64,000 nucleotides of DNA from Siniperca chuatsi (Eukaryota > Chordata > Actinopteri > Centrarchiformes > Sinipercidae). This document shows, in pieces, positions 23,101-36,100 of the stretch. The position numbers and the translations under genes are program-made. The stretch lies in assembly GCF_020085105.1 (NCBI RefSeq), contig NC_058055.1, positions 28,341,872-28,405,871 of the forward strand, given 5' to 3'. Under the pieces are notes generated by a model. That model was not told the origin of the DNA. It was given only the letters and a program-made list of their open reading frames with translations, and searched no databases. Each line of letters starts with the position of its first letter. Position 1 is the first letter of the stretch.

Positions 23101-26100
23101 TATTTGTATGTTTATATGCGCATGAAAAGGTAAAGTATGTATGATGAGCACACATTTACTATGTATTTTAATCTGTAATGTGTCTTTAATTTGATTATAG
23201 TGTCACTTATATTTATTAATTGGACTTTTGATTAATTCATGTAAAAATCGCTGCAAAAGATTAATACTAAAAGTTTAGATGAAAATCATTTTAAAAAGAC
23301 GATTAATACCACGAATCAGATTCTGTTTTCTTGTCACAACAAACCAGTTGAAGCTGATCTGTTTGTGTGTTTCTAATCATCTTCACTGCAAAATACTCTC
23401 AGAGTTCCTCAGAGTCCTGACCTGAGGCCAGGTGCTGGATCAGCAGTCGGTGACACTGGCTCCAGTATCCGGCCCGATACAGGTGCAGGGCCTCCTGATG
23501 TCTGTCGGCGTCTCGGCGGGCTCGGACGGCCTTGGCCTCGTGGATCCACTGCTCCGGGATCAGCAGCCTCTCGGTCAGGAAGCGCTCCCTCTGCACCGAC
23601 TCGTCCGTCTCCTGCAGGGGGCAGTGGAGGGTCAGCAGCTCCCGCACCGCTCGCTCCCGCTGACTGACGACACGCAGACAGAAAGATATCACAGTTAGAG
23701 TCGTTTCCTCTTCAGGGAGGAGGAGATGGAAGTTAACGACGGCCGTGAAACAAGTTAGAAAAGACGGAGAGTCAGAGAAAGAGAGGGACGAGGTAGAGAG
23801 AGACTGAGTCCAAGTTCTCCTCTCTACGCCGCGACACCAAGTGATCAATATGCTATATATCGGTAGTAGTGTTATTATATTTAGTATTTTATGCAAATTG
23901 CCATTCACCAAATGTAATACATGGATAAATCTTATACGTGTACGTGCAATTATGCAAGATATGTAATGGCTCATTTATCCAATTTAGACTTCGTCACATA
24001 TCATAAAAAAATCCAATACTGCCATAAAACAGTCCTGCTGATTGATCTGCAGCATTGTCCGCAATGGACTAATACACACAGAGACGATAAAGAGATAGGT
24101 ACCAACGCTTCAACAGTAAATATTTGACCGTAAAGTACGTATTGTCATACGTTACTGAAGATTTCAACTCCTCAAGCGGATTGTTCGGAGACAAACGGGG
24201 GGGAAATGAGATGAGATACGGCTGCAGCAAAGAATTATTTTCATTACCGATTAGCCTATTCGTGACTTTTCCATGAACCGATTAATCATTGAGTTTAAAA
24301 TGACATGAACACCAAAGTAACCAAAACCGCAAATCTTTAGTCTGATCAGCAACCACCTGCAAAATATTAATTTCATGTCAAACACTGAAAAGCAAATTAT
24401 GTTGACAGTTGTGAAGCTGAAGCCTGCAAATGTTTAGTATTTTTACTTGAAATATGTAACATGACGATGAATGATTACCATCATTCCCCCCCATCAACTA
24501 ATTGATTACGTGTGATCGTTTCAGCGCCTGTTCGCCACGTCGAAGTCACCTGACCGGTGTTTATATTTAAACACTGGAACCAGATGTTTCAGCTGTTTCT
24601 TCTGCGACTGAAAATTCAACAAAACGGTAACAACTTCGTCCGTAATTATCAATCGTTAAACTCATGAAGGACTTCTGAGGCAGCAAACATCTTTATTCTC
24701 TCTGATGCAGCTGATGGAAACTTCTGCGTCTTATTGGTGTTTTATTTTACATTTAATTTCAAGTTTCTGTGACGTTTACTGGCCGGGCGGAGGAAAACAC
24801 AGCTAACATAAACAGCTTATCCAGTTTCACGTTTGTAATTAAAGAAGAGGAGCTGAACGTACGGGTGGTCGGGGATGTGCAGCAGGATGAAGACGGCCAT
24901 GTGCCAGAGGCCGGCGCTCTCCAGCTGCGCGGCGTAGCTGGCGTGGAGGAGTCCCTGCCGCGAGGCGCTCAGGTGGCTGTAGTGCAGCGCCTGCAGGACG
25001 CCCCACAGGTGCCAGCTCAGGCGGTAATCCAGACGCTCCCAGGTGACCGTCAGAGGGTCCAACAGCTGCTGCAGGCTGTAGTGTCTGCAGGAGGACACAC
25101 AACTGAAGCATTAAAGCAGCATTACGCTGGTTTTACAGTTGCAAAATGTCTTCTGTGTCTCTGGAGGAGAAAACAACCCTGATGATGACGGGGGCCTGTG
25201 GAAAACGTGGGTGTTTATCAGACAAAGATTTAGCTGCATTAGCATTAGGCGAAATGTAGGAGCTAGAGCTGCAATCATCAATTAACTGTTTGGTCTATAA
25301 AATGTCAGAAAGTAGAGCCAAATGCCCGACATGTCTTCAAATGTCTTGTTTTGTGGGACGAACTGTCCAAAACCAGCAGATATTCTGGTTTCTGTCAGAT
25401 AAAGAAAATCCTCACAGTTCAGATCCTGGAACCAGAGATTTTTCGCTTGAAAAATGATTTAAACAGAATTGTTAGCCATGATCTGTTGATTGACTAATCA
25501 GTTAACTGACTAGTTGTTTCAGCTCTAACAGGTTTATTTGGTTTAGTCTGACCCATATCAGGGACTAACAGTGGATCTCTCGGCCTCTGCTGCACAGATT
25601 GACCGTTCTTTTAATCATAAGTACAGCTACGTTATAGAAGCGAGATACTAAATCACCCTTATTTACTGAAAGTTGGGGAGGACAAAGTCTGCGCAGCTAC
25701 TTTAGCCGTGGTTTAACCCGAACTGGTCGCGTCTGAGGTCACGACGTCCGATTAATTCCCTGAATGATCAACGACGTGACTGTCGGACAACTGGATGGTT
25801 TTCTGGCGGGTCAGAAATTTCTGCAGTTCTGAGATCAGATTTTTTTTTGGCTGCTGCCAAAACATCCGTTATTAACCTTTAAAAGACTGGAGTAATATTT
25901 TACATTTACAGCCGTAGTCTTTACTGAGACGAGCGGTCAGATGTTTGTATGTGCTGACGCTGGAGAAGCGGGGAATCTGAATCTGATGCTGATTAATGTC
26001 AACAGAGACGTTAAAATGTAAAGTGGACCGAACGTCTTCTGATCTGATATTTACCAGAATGATATTTTATCATTCTGAATGTTGATACTTCAGTTAACCA

Positions 26101-29100
26101 CAAGTTTGGGGTTTTTTACATTTTCTTGGTGCTGTGAAGCTGAAGTTGAACCTTTTGCCACTAGATGGCATCGCAGTTCAAGCTAACGCAGTCTAACATT
26201 CATGTGTTGACTTTTTGTTGTCTGCCCTCATTCGTGTCAACATAACGGACCACCGCGCCGCTCAGCAGGCTCGGGCTCCTGCTGCAGACAGGTGAGTCAG
26301 GCGGCTGGTTTACCTGTCACTGTAGAGCTTGAGCAGGTGGAAGCAGAGGTCGTGCAGTGGCCGTTTGGACTCCTCCTCCTCCTCCTCCATGTCCGGCTGC
26401 TCCGCCTCCAGGTACGGAGGAAGGGGGGCGCAGGCGTACTTCCCCCCCTCACATGAGCCCTGCAGGACAGAAACAACCACAGCGGTCACTAGACTCTCTC
26501 ACGCTGTTGTGATTTCAGCTGTAAGAGTCATATAACAACATCGCCGGCCTACGGACGGCATGCAACAGCAAGAGGAGACAAGGTAATCAATGAAGTATAA
26601 ATATCATGTGACCGCAGGAAGACCGCAGCAGCTCACCTGGAAGGCGGCTTCGTATTTGGCGAGGGCGTCGGCCACGGAGGCGGTGGGAGGCAACATGAAC
26701 CAGAGGTGGACGGCCACACAGCGCTTCCAGTCCAGCTCGGAGCACACGTTCACCACGGAGTCAGACGACTGCCACACCTGCAGGGACGGACAGGAAACGC
26801 CATCAGCATCAAACTACAGAGTTAGCCGAGTGTCGAAGCGTTAGGCGTAAACCGCTCAGGTGAGTTGTTTACGCTCATGAGCGAGAGGCAAATTATGTCT
26901 CTGGGTCTTTGTTGTCCATTTGAAATCATTTTAACCACATTCAGGCCAACAACAGCTCCAACACACATAAAAGGAAATAGTTTGACTTCTGATTATTATA
27001 AATATTGATCCTTCATTTCTCAAGTGAATCTCTCGGCACCTGTGAAGCCAGTAAATGTCAGCAGTAGTATTTCTGTTTGCATTTCCTTTCTCTATCAAAC
27101 ACAGGAAATAAATCAAACGTCTCGTACAGGTTTGCCGGCGAGCAGCGCGAAGATGCGCAGCCGTTCTTCGGGCAGGTAGCAGTCGGTCTGCATGCGGTTC
27201 CAGTCGGCCAGCTGGAGGGCCAGCAGGTCCCGGCAGTACTGAGAGCCCATGGCCTGAGACAGCAACAGGGACAGACGGTGGTCTCCTGGGGACAAACAGC
27301 TGCGCGTTAGCAGGTCATTCTTGTGACTGATGCACAGATGCATGCTTTTACGGCACGTCTACCAGGTGCAAACATTACTTTGTGGAGCATTTAATCCATC
27401 TATTTATTTTTCATAAAAACCCTGAGTCTAGTTTGATATTTTCTGACTCTGCAGCAGAACCAAACCAGGCTAAAGAGCTTTGACAATGAAATCTGTTCGG
27501 CTTCTCTGCGCCATAAACCAGCTCTCGTCTTTCTGTCTGCAGTTTCTACCACCAGTTTCAAACCTCCCGCTCCTCACCTTCCTTCTGTGCGAGTCGACAC
27601 GCCTCACTGATGCGGTTTCCCGTCAGGTAGCTGAAGATGGCCTCTGTGTGGCGACCCTTCCCCGCCAGCGCCACCTCCTCCTCCACCCTGCAGGTGGCTC
27701 CGCGGGACAGCCAGGCCGAGAAGGTCCGCCTCCTCTCCAGCTGCTGCTCATACTCGCTGTGCGTCTCGACGTCCGGCTCCTGATCTGCGGGGCCCAGCCG
27801 GCCCCACAAGGCCTCACACAAGGTCCAGACCTCGGCCCAATGAGCCAGGAGGGCTGGAGGGAGAGAAATGGCAGAGTTATGTCTCTTGTAGTGTTAAAAA
27901 GGTGGGAATTGAGATCCCAGGAAGTCAAAATCTGCTTCAGTTTCTCAAACTTGTGTTTCTGTTCCGCGTCCTGAACGCCGCGTCACTTACGGTCTGCGTC
28001 ACCCTGCTGGTGGTTCAGTTCGGTGATCCACTCGGCGTACTCGTGCAGCGCCGCCACGCCGGCCTGCGGTCGAACCAGAGGGCAGGCGGAGGCATCTGTG
28101 GTGTCGACAGTGCTGTGCTTCAGACAGATCTCCAGGGGGCGCTGAAGCACCGCCTGGCTCTCCTCCTCCTCCTCCTCCTCACTGATCTTCACTGCTGGAG
28201 GCTCCAGACCCACCAGCTGCTCCAACACCACCTTATAGGGGCTCTCAGTCAGCCTGCAGGAGACGGCAGCTCAGCTTAGAACCAGAAACCATGTTTCCTT
28301 TTGTGTGTCCGATTTATGTTCACATGTAAACGGATCACACTTTGTGATTATTTGTGTCCCGATACACTTTGTAGTTATTATTTATGTTATCTATTAAACT
28401 GTAATAGTAACTGCAGTGTTCTAGTTTTCTTTTAAGGACTTTTCACATGAGATTTGAACCGCCTTAATGTGTGGATTGTACATCTTTCACATATCTGATC
28501 TGTGGTTTTACCTGTGGTAGAAACATCTGTGACAGCTGACTTCACCCCCCAAAAAAATCCTTTAGATAAACAGTTATACAACTTTCATACATTTCCACGA
28601 GGGACATTATCACAGATTTGTGCAGATCTATCACGTGACGTCCAAACAGTCAAGAACAAACAGTTTTCAGTCTATGACAGATAAAACGTTATTGAGAAGG
28701 CACAACGAAAACAAAAAGTTGTTTTTTCTCTAATAAAAATGTTTTCTTGGCTGAATAATCCCAGCATGACCGTTATATTTTGTAATGTGCAGTCCAATCC
28801 ATGATTATGTAAAACTGCAGGTGTGTGTGTCTTACGGTTTGCTCCTGGCAGGTTTCGGCAGGAAGCTGAAGTCGGTTTTGGCGATCGGTTCTTGGTGGTC
28901 GAGGTTTTTGGCCAGCGGTGAGCTCAGCAGGTGGCCGCAGTGTGCCAGCGTCCAGCCGGGACCCCACCCCACCCGAAAGGAACGGCCCGCAAACAGCCCA
29001 GCGTCCATCAACAAACTCCCCTGCAAAACGACGACGGCACAAAACAATTATCACTTTGGAGAAATGTTCCAGGGGTGGGGAGTCTTTCCACAACATCTGA

Positions 29101-32100
29101 GTGAAGCAGCGATTACAGAACAGCATGTCTGAATGTTTATGATTATGAATGTTAATTCATGCTAAATGTATTTTTCTCAAGAGGAGGAGGAAGATTTGAT
29201 GCATTTTATTCGCTTCGTCTGCCGTTACATTTCCATTAAACTGTTGTGCAACTTCAGAAAACCGCTGCTAAACGAATCAGTGCACGTTTCCGTCCACGTG
29301 AATATATAGTCTCGTATTCAGTAATGACACACGGCGAAATCGTAGTTACCTGGATGTAACTCCAGGTATATAAGCACATGTGTTGTCCACCGTCACTATA
29401 TCACAAAGTGCACGAATGTAGAGCGAACTCTGACTGGAAAGCGACATCTTTGTTCCTTTCTGGATTTCTTTGTCTGCGTCGTTGCTGATGCGGGTCTGTG
29501 AAGCCCAGCCAGACATCATACGTATATAAAACAAACCGAGTACCAACCTTCCCCCGAGTGACCGACTCTTTGAGGGGGACGGGGCCGCCCAGCCGCCGGA
29601 CGCCCACCGTCCTGACCGAAGGCTCTGGAGTTGGGGGGGGGAGCAGGAAGGATGAGGGGCCCGGCCCGGCCCAGTGCAGCGGCCGGGAGGGTTCGGCGGC
29701 TGCCGGAGACGCCCGGGACAGAGGAGGGCGGGGAGAGTCCGACAGCTGGGAGAGGAGGCCAGAGGTAAAACGAGCCTGAAGGAGACCACCCACTGCAGAC
29801 AGACAGAGAGAGACAGATTTGTTTCATGTATTTTCTCATCGTCAAGCAACAGTTTTGGTGATGAATTTATTGTTTAAGTCATTTATCAATGAAACAAAAG
29901 CCAAACATTCTCTGGTTTCAGCTTCTCCAATATGAGGATTTGCTGCTTTTCTCAGTTTTAAGTCACAGTAAACTGAACCTCTTTGGGTTTTGGACTGCTG
30001 GTTGGACAAAATAAGACATCTGAAGACGTCACCTTGGACTCTGGGGAACTGATTTTTCACTGTTAAGATGAATCAATAGTGAAGCTAATCATTAGTTGCA
30101 GCCCTAAAATAAAGTACATTTGAACTCAAGGAAGAGAGAGACAGAAAATGACTCTTAAAATCAAAAAATCCCTTCACCCCTTTGACAGATATGACAACAA
30201 GTTCAATACTGACTGATAGAAACATCAAGAATTGGAGTGATTCTTAAACGTTTCTGCAGAAAAGAGTAGTTTCATGCCCCCCCCACCCCCACTGTACAAT
30301 AACTTATAATGTTATTGAAATAAGATGAACCGCACAGTTTCTTTCCGCTGTGGAAATCAAAGTGTTTTTAGTCACGAAGCTCGAGAGCAAATAGATTTCT
30401 TCATATATTCTTCAGTTTTTTAGTAACATGTTTGATTGATGATAACAAAGTTTTTCTTTTGGTCCGAGTCAAAAACATGTTCATCTCGATTACTTTAGAC
30501 ATTGTTTCGTTTTGCTGGATAAATCTCGTTAAAAAAAGGTTCTGTATACGAGATTCTGAGCATTAACGTAGCAGCAAACAACTATTTGCTATGTAAAGAT
30601 ATAACGCCGTCCTGAGCAGTGCGTTGTCATCGCAGCCTCTCTGTGCCTTGTTTTGGTGAAACTGCTGGCTGTGAGCAGAGCGATGTAACGGCGGTTTCTT
30701 TTCTCATCTAACTCCGTGAATTAATGGTTTATTTCGACCAAACCGGAGCTGGTGACTGTTGGTGAACAGTGGAAAGACTAACATAATCCCTTATGAACCT
30801 TCACGTAGTCTGAGATCTTCGGGCAGGGGTCTCCTGTCTGTTCCTGAGTCCAGGATGAAAACTAAGGGGGACAGAGCTTTGGCCATCAGGGCCCCGAGGC
30901 TCTGGAACAACCTGCCCGAAGACATCAGGCTGTCTGAGTCAGAGTCTTCGTTTAAGTCTCGTCTCAAAACACATTTTTATCTGAAAGCAGATCCTGATTT
31001 TACCTGAACTGTTTATTTTATTGCTTTTCTGTATTTCATGTGTTTTATTTCTTTATATTTCGTCATTCACTGTGTTATTTTATTTTTCTTGTTGTGAAGC
31101 ACTTTGTTTTGATAAGTGCTCTATGAATAAAGTTTTATTATTATTACAACAAAGACGGTTTTGGTGAGTTTTATTTAGTTTCTGTCCAGTTTGAATGAGC
31201 TGTGTTTTACGATGATCTGCGAGGTACAATTACTGTTTTTTTCAGTGGAGTCTGGTGCAGCGTAGCGCCCATTTGTTTTGGTCCTAGATGCTGGTGCTGT
31301 AGTGCCACATTTAGTGGCAGTGAATGTCGCCCACAGCTCCTTTAAAGGTTTTTGCTAGCACCAGATTCTTAAATTCAACTATTTTTTCAGTATAGTTTCA
31401 GTAAAAGATTTGTGGTGCAGCAAGAAATGTTGTGATGAGAATGATGCCGCCAGAGTTCAGGTGGCATCCAGGACTGAATTATAGCTGAGTCTGCAAGTCA
31501 CCAACATTTCTGATGATTGATTATTTGAGTCACTGGGAAGCAAAGACAACAAAGATTCTCTCTTGTGTTTGGGTTTTCTGACTGTTGGTTGGGAAACTTA
31601 ATGTTGGTCGATTAATCACAAAAGGTAACTGTCAGATTAATCAATGAGCTGCAGCCCTTGAGTCAACACAGAGTTCAGAGGAAACGCTGAGAGCGAGTTG
31701 TCTGAACGCAGCATTAAAGCAGCAGAGCATGAAGTGGACTTGCTGCACCCTTCAGCACTGAGCTCAACCCCCAACTGCCCTGAATAACTAAAGGCTCCAA
31801 AAACAAAGAGGAAGTGGACGGAGGTCCGTGTTTCCTACCGGAGTGTCGGCTCTGAGCTCCCGGCACGACGAGGCGAGGGGATGAGACGTTAGCGGCAACC
31901 TTCATCGCTCCCGGATCCTGGAACATGTCGCTCTCCTCCTCGTCCTCAGCAAACAGAGACGCCTTCATGATCTGCCGACAAAACACGAGATTCGACGGTT
32001 TTATTCCGGCGGCAGTGTGACGAAGCGATGCACTTCCTGTTTGTGGGCGAGGACTGCAGCTCTACCTGGAGGGTGTGCGGGTTGATCCCCAGCGAGGACG

Positions 32101-33161
32101 CTATGTTGCTGGACGCGGAGACGCCGTCGTGCTCCGCAGGGATCAAACCTCCGAGCTTCCCGCCCGTCGTGTCCATCTCCCCCGCCAGCAGGTCGCTGTC
32201 ATCCTCTCCTCCCAGCATGCTCTCTGTCGGGAAGCTCTGGGTGATGTCGGCCATGTCGCTGTCTAACTCCGCCACGCCGCCCGGGTGATCCACGCCAACA
32301 GTGGACTGAAGACACACACACACACAGTAAGAATGGGCTTAATGTTGGAGGTCAGGCAGACCAACTTAAACGCAGTTAGGTTGAACATCAATGACTTAAC
32401 GTCTTTTCCAGCTCGTTCTTTATTAAAACAATCTGAGGTTTCATATTCATAGAATCTATGAACGACCCTTTGTCATTTTCGCCTGCCTCGCCGCTCCCTG
32501 GACAGTTTTTATGGCTCCAGGAGTCCGACAGTTGATAGAGGTCGGGTGTTTTATTATTAAAATACTTCCGTTTGTGTTCCGACAACATTAAAAACTACAA
32601 AATTAAAAGAGTTTAGCTCTGCTCAGCACAGTAAGTGAACTCCTCACTGGAAGTCAAAATGGAAACAAAACACAACTCAGGACTCAGGACACCAATCCTC
32701 CAACCAGCACAGCTTTTACTGTAACTTATTACCACAAAGAGAAGCTGTTCTTCACACAAACTTCACAGACCAAAGATTAAATGTCATCTTCATTAACTTT
32801 ATTGGTTTCTTTCAATAATTGCATAATGTGAAAAATAGTACAATTTGTGTCACACATCTTAAAAAGCAGGTTAGCGTCTAAAATGTTTACCCGCTAAAGA
32901 AGTCTGACAGTTAAAGTTTATGTCATGTTCAACATCAAGTTTAGTATAGTTGCTGTTTATCAGAAAACACAAGAAGCGCATTATAATATACTAATATAAT
33001 AAACACCATGAATATGAATTCCTTAAGAACACAAACCTGAAACACAACAAACGTCTGATCAGATAATGATTAGTAGTGAAAATACTTTTTCTTTGCTGGA
33101 CTCGGCATTGAGACATTTTCTACTGTTAAGTTACAATGTAAGAACATTTCCCAACAGGTAC

Positions 33162-33196
<35 letters not shown>

Positions 33197-36100
33197 AACC
33201 TAACAGCTCAAAGTTATAAACTGCGTTTCCTCGGGTTCATTCAGCAGAGACGCAGAGCACGAAAACTACACTGTCAGTTTTATTGTTATTTAAGAAACGT
33301 TCACCCGTCGCACTCTTGATATTTAAGATTCACTTAGTGATGATAATAATAATAATAATAATAAAATAATAAAAAAACCTGTCCAAAGACCAATTTCAGC
33401 TCAACAACTGGCACCAAAACAAGCTCGAGATGTGGAAATAAGACTCAAACCAGCACCGTAATAAAGCCACTTGTCCCAACATTTAGTCCATCTTCTCTCT
33501 CGCTGACCGATATCGCCTCCGCCTCGGTGTGAACACGTTCTGTTTCAACTGCAGACGCCAAAACTGATGTTTGGCTATTAGTTTAAGTCATTTTTAAGCA
33601 AAATGCCCACAAATATACTGCTTCCTACCAGTTAAATGAGAGGATTTGCTGCTTCTCTCTCTTTTATACGACTGTAAGCCGATTATCTTTGGGTTTAGAC
33701 GTCATCTTTAGTTCTGGGTAATAATAAACGTCACGCCAACAACAAGAACAGAAAATAAATCCTGCAGTGTGTCCGTCTCTGTTGGCTCCTTCAGGTTTCT
33801 GTGCGCCCTCTGTCTCGATTATCTCAGTTCGATGTTTTCCGGCTCACGTACAGCTCGCACGTCGTTCAGTTTGACGATATTCTGACACCGATTAGCTTAA
33901 AAAGACTCTAATAAACTCAGAAACAGCTTCCACCTTTGCAACCTCAGTTCTCTGTGAAAACATTAAATATTTCAGTTGACTTGTTGACTAATTCATACAA
34001 AACTGATCGCAATTGGGTTGGTGCTCGTTAAAAAAAAAAAAAAAAAAAAAGCTCCTATCCATAAATGAATGAATAAATGAAATATAAAAACTTGTGGAAA
34101 ACTCAGGATACTTGCTTTGGGATTAGCGTAGTGCACGAAAACACTGAAATCTAGAGAATATTTAATGTTGTCAGAAAGGATAGAAAGTGTCGTTGCAGAT
34201 GAAGCTTTCATGTTTTTGCAGCTGCATCGATTCTCTTAACTCAAATTAAAAATGACCTGCTGCCACCAAACAGCTGGATACAAGCAGAAGTTTGAGTGAA
34301 ACGCTCCTTTAATCATCTCAGGTGTGTCAGTGAGGATGATGATGATGATGATGATGAGTGTTGATGGGCGCAGGCTGCTCTACCTGAGCCTGTGGCGCCG
34401 CCTGCTGCTGGGAGGAGTGAAGTGCCTGCTGCAGCCTGGAGGGAGGAAGGATCATCATCGTCTTCAGCTTCTTGGGGTCGGTTTTGGGCGGGACGTCCTC
34501 CTCCTCGTCAGAGTCCTGGAGGCCATATTTGGAGAAATGGGCCACCTGAGAGAGGGAGGGAGGAGTCAGTTACACCTGAGAACTACATGACCGTGATACA
34601 CCTGAGCAGGTCGTCGAAGAACAGCTACATCTGAGACTCGTCATGGCTTCCCTTGTTTTCGTCTTCCAGGTTTGACTTTCCAACAGTGTGGCTCACAAAT
34701 GGGAAGCTCCGACTTCCATGTTGGAGTTTGGAAAGTCGAACACACAAACAATCAACACAGTCGCTGGCGCTCGATATTCACTGCGACGGATGAATGGATT
34801 CGTGGCCAGCGGGTCAGAAATCTACTTGCCCGAAGTCAGTTTTTACTTGCCCCTATGCAACCGGTTTTATTTATTAGCGGTTATGAAATAACAACAAAAA
34901 CTGAAGTTAACCGTCATGTTTGATCTTTATAAATAAATGAATCAGAAAAGGTCGGCGTGTCACAGATGCAAAGCAATAAACATTCTTGCATATCGAACAC
35001 GGTTTATTGCACTCGCAGTAACGAGCGCCGTTGTCGTCAACTGGAGTAATCTCCACCCGTCTGATCAGCTGACTGCGCGCGGCGTGCGAGCTCAGCCCGT
35101 CTTTAATGGTTTAGCCCCGGGGCCCGTTCAATACCGGGTTTCAGTACACCTCCCGATCGGTACGGGCAACTCTCAGAGACCACCACTTCCATCATTCTTT
35201 TTTGCTAGATTTACTCGCCCAACGTGGCATTTTACTTGCATTACTGACACAAAGACCCTTTGATCTGTTTTTTTTTTTAAAGAATTATGACCGGGACCCA
35301 TACTGAGCAGGACATTTTAAAGTTGAAAAATCTTCCAAACAATGTAATGGGGACACTGTTTCAAGCCTAATGTTGCAATTTCTTATTACTTATTGGCCGA
35401 CATACACACGGACACCGACAGACCTGCAGTCAGCGGATGTCGGCCGAGCTCCGGGGTCCTTCAGCTTCATCGATCATGTCAGCCAAAGTAAAAATACAAC
35501 TTTAGGCGACACAAGACGATGGACTTATCAGATGTAAACCACCTAAGGTTCATTTTTCCAAAAACCTGCGAGAGCAGCAGCAACTGACCTCGAACACCCA
35601 GGATCCGGTCTCAGGTCTGTACTCCAGGAAACGGGCTCCCTGTTTGCGCGAGGCTTTCTCCAGCCGACCCTCGTAGTTCATCTCAGCCAGACGCTCGGGG
35701 CTCCTGATCTGAGTGCAGGTCGTCTTGTCGTTTGGCCAAACGCCGTCCAGAGTCACCTCTGCCCGCCTGCAACCAAACGGGACCAGATTACCAACATATA
35801 ACCAGGCAGCCTGAGGCCATTTTCCCTGCAGACTACCCAATGACTCAACTATTACAAAACATTTTCTCATGACACACTGATTTCAGAGTCCCTTGCTTCT
35901 CTTGGTCTCCCCCGTCACTCACCTGTTAAGCCCCTCCCCCTCTGGCGGCTTGTTTTTGTCGTCCGGGTACACGATGACCTCTTTGCGTCTGAAGTGGACA
36001 ATCTCGTCGAGGTTCAGCCCCGTCACGTTCACCTCGCCGGGGAAGAAGATGGAGCCGTAGCCTGCGAGGGCCAATCAGAAAAATCATACGCGTCGAGAAC

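Larger units (their letters stand above)
20157..34533 (-). other. NUP98: Nup96 part of the NUP98 gene
   Basis: After HF|S the product starts [17 protein letters not shown], an acidic N-terminus. It continues with [29 protein letters not shown] and then the alpha-solenoid that binds Sec13 and the rest of the Y-complex ([63 protein letters not shown]). The last exon reads [17 protein letters not shown] through [13 protein letters not shown]. Introns within this part carry several transposon relics, listed separately. Confidence 0.92.

Noticed and set aside
24769-25182. Plus-strand 137-codon frame
   Set aside because: Antisense shadow of NUP98 exon 24863-25084; codons follow the minus-strand gene.
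28773-29126. Overlapping plus and minus frames around 28.8-29.1 kb
   Set aside because: Only the minus frame [15 protein letters not shown] (28836-29020) fits NUP98; the others are shadows.
34324-34634. Met-rich and Ala-rich plus-strand frames
   Set aside because: They are antisense to NUP98 exon 34384-34545 and to a CAT/ATG simple repeat just beyond it.
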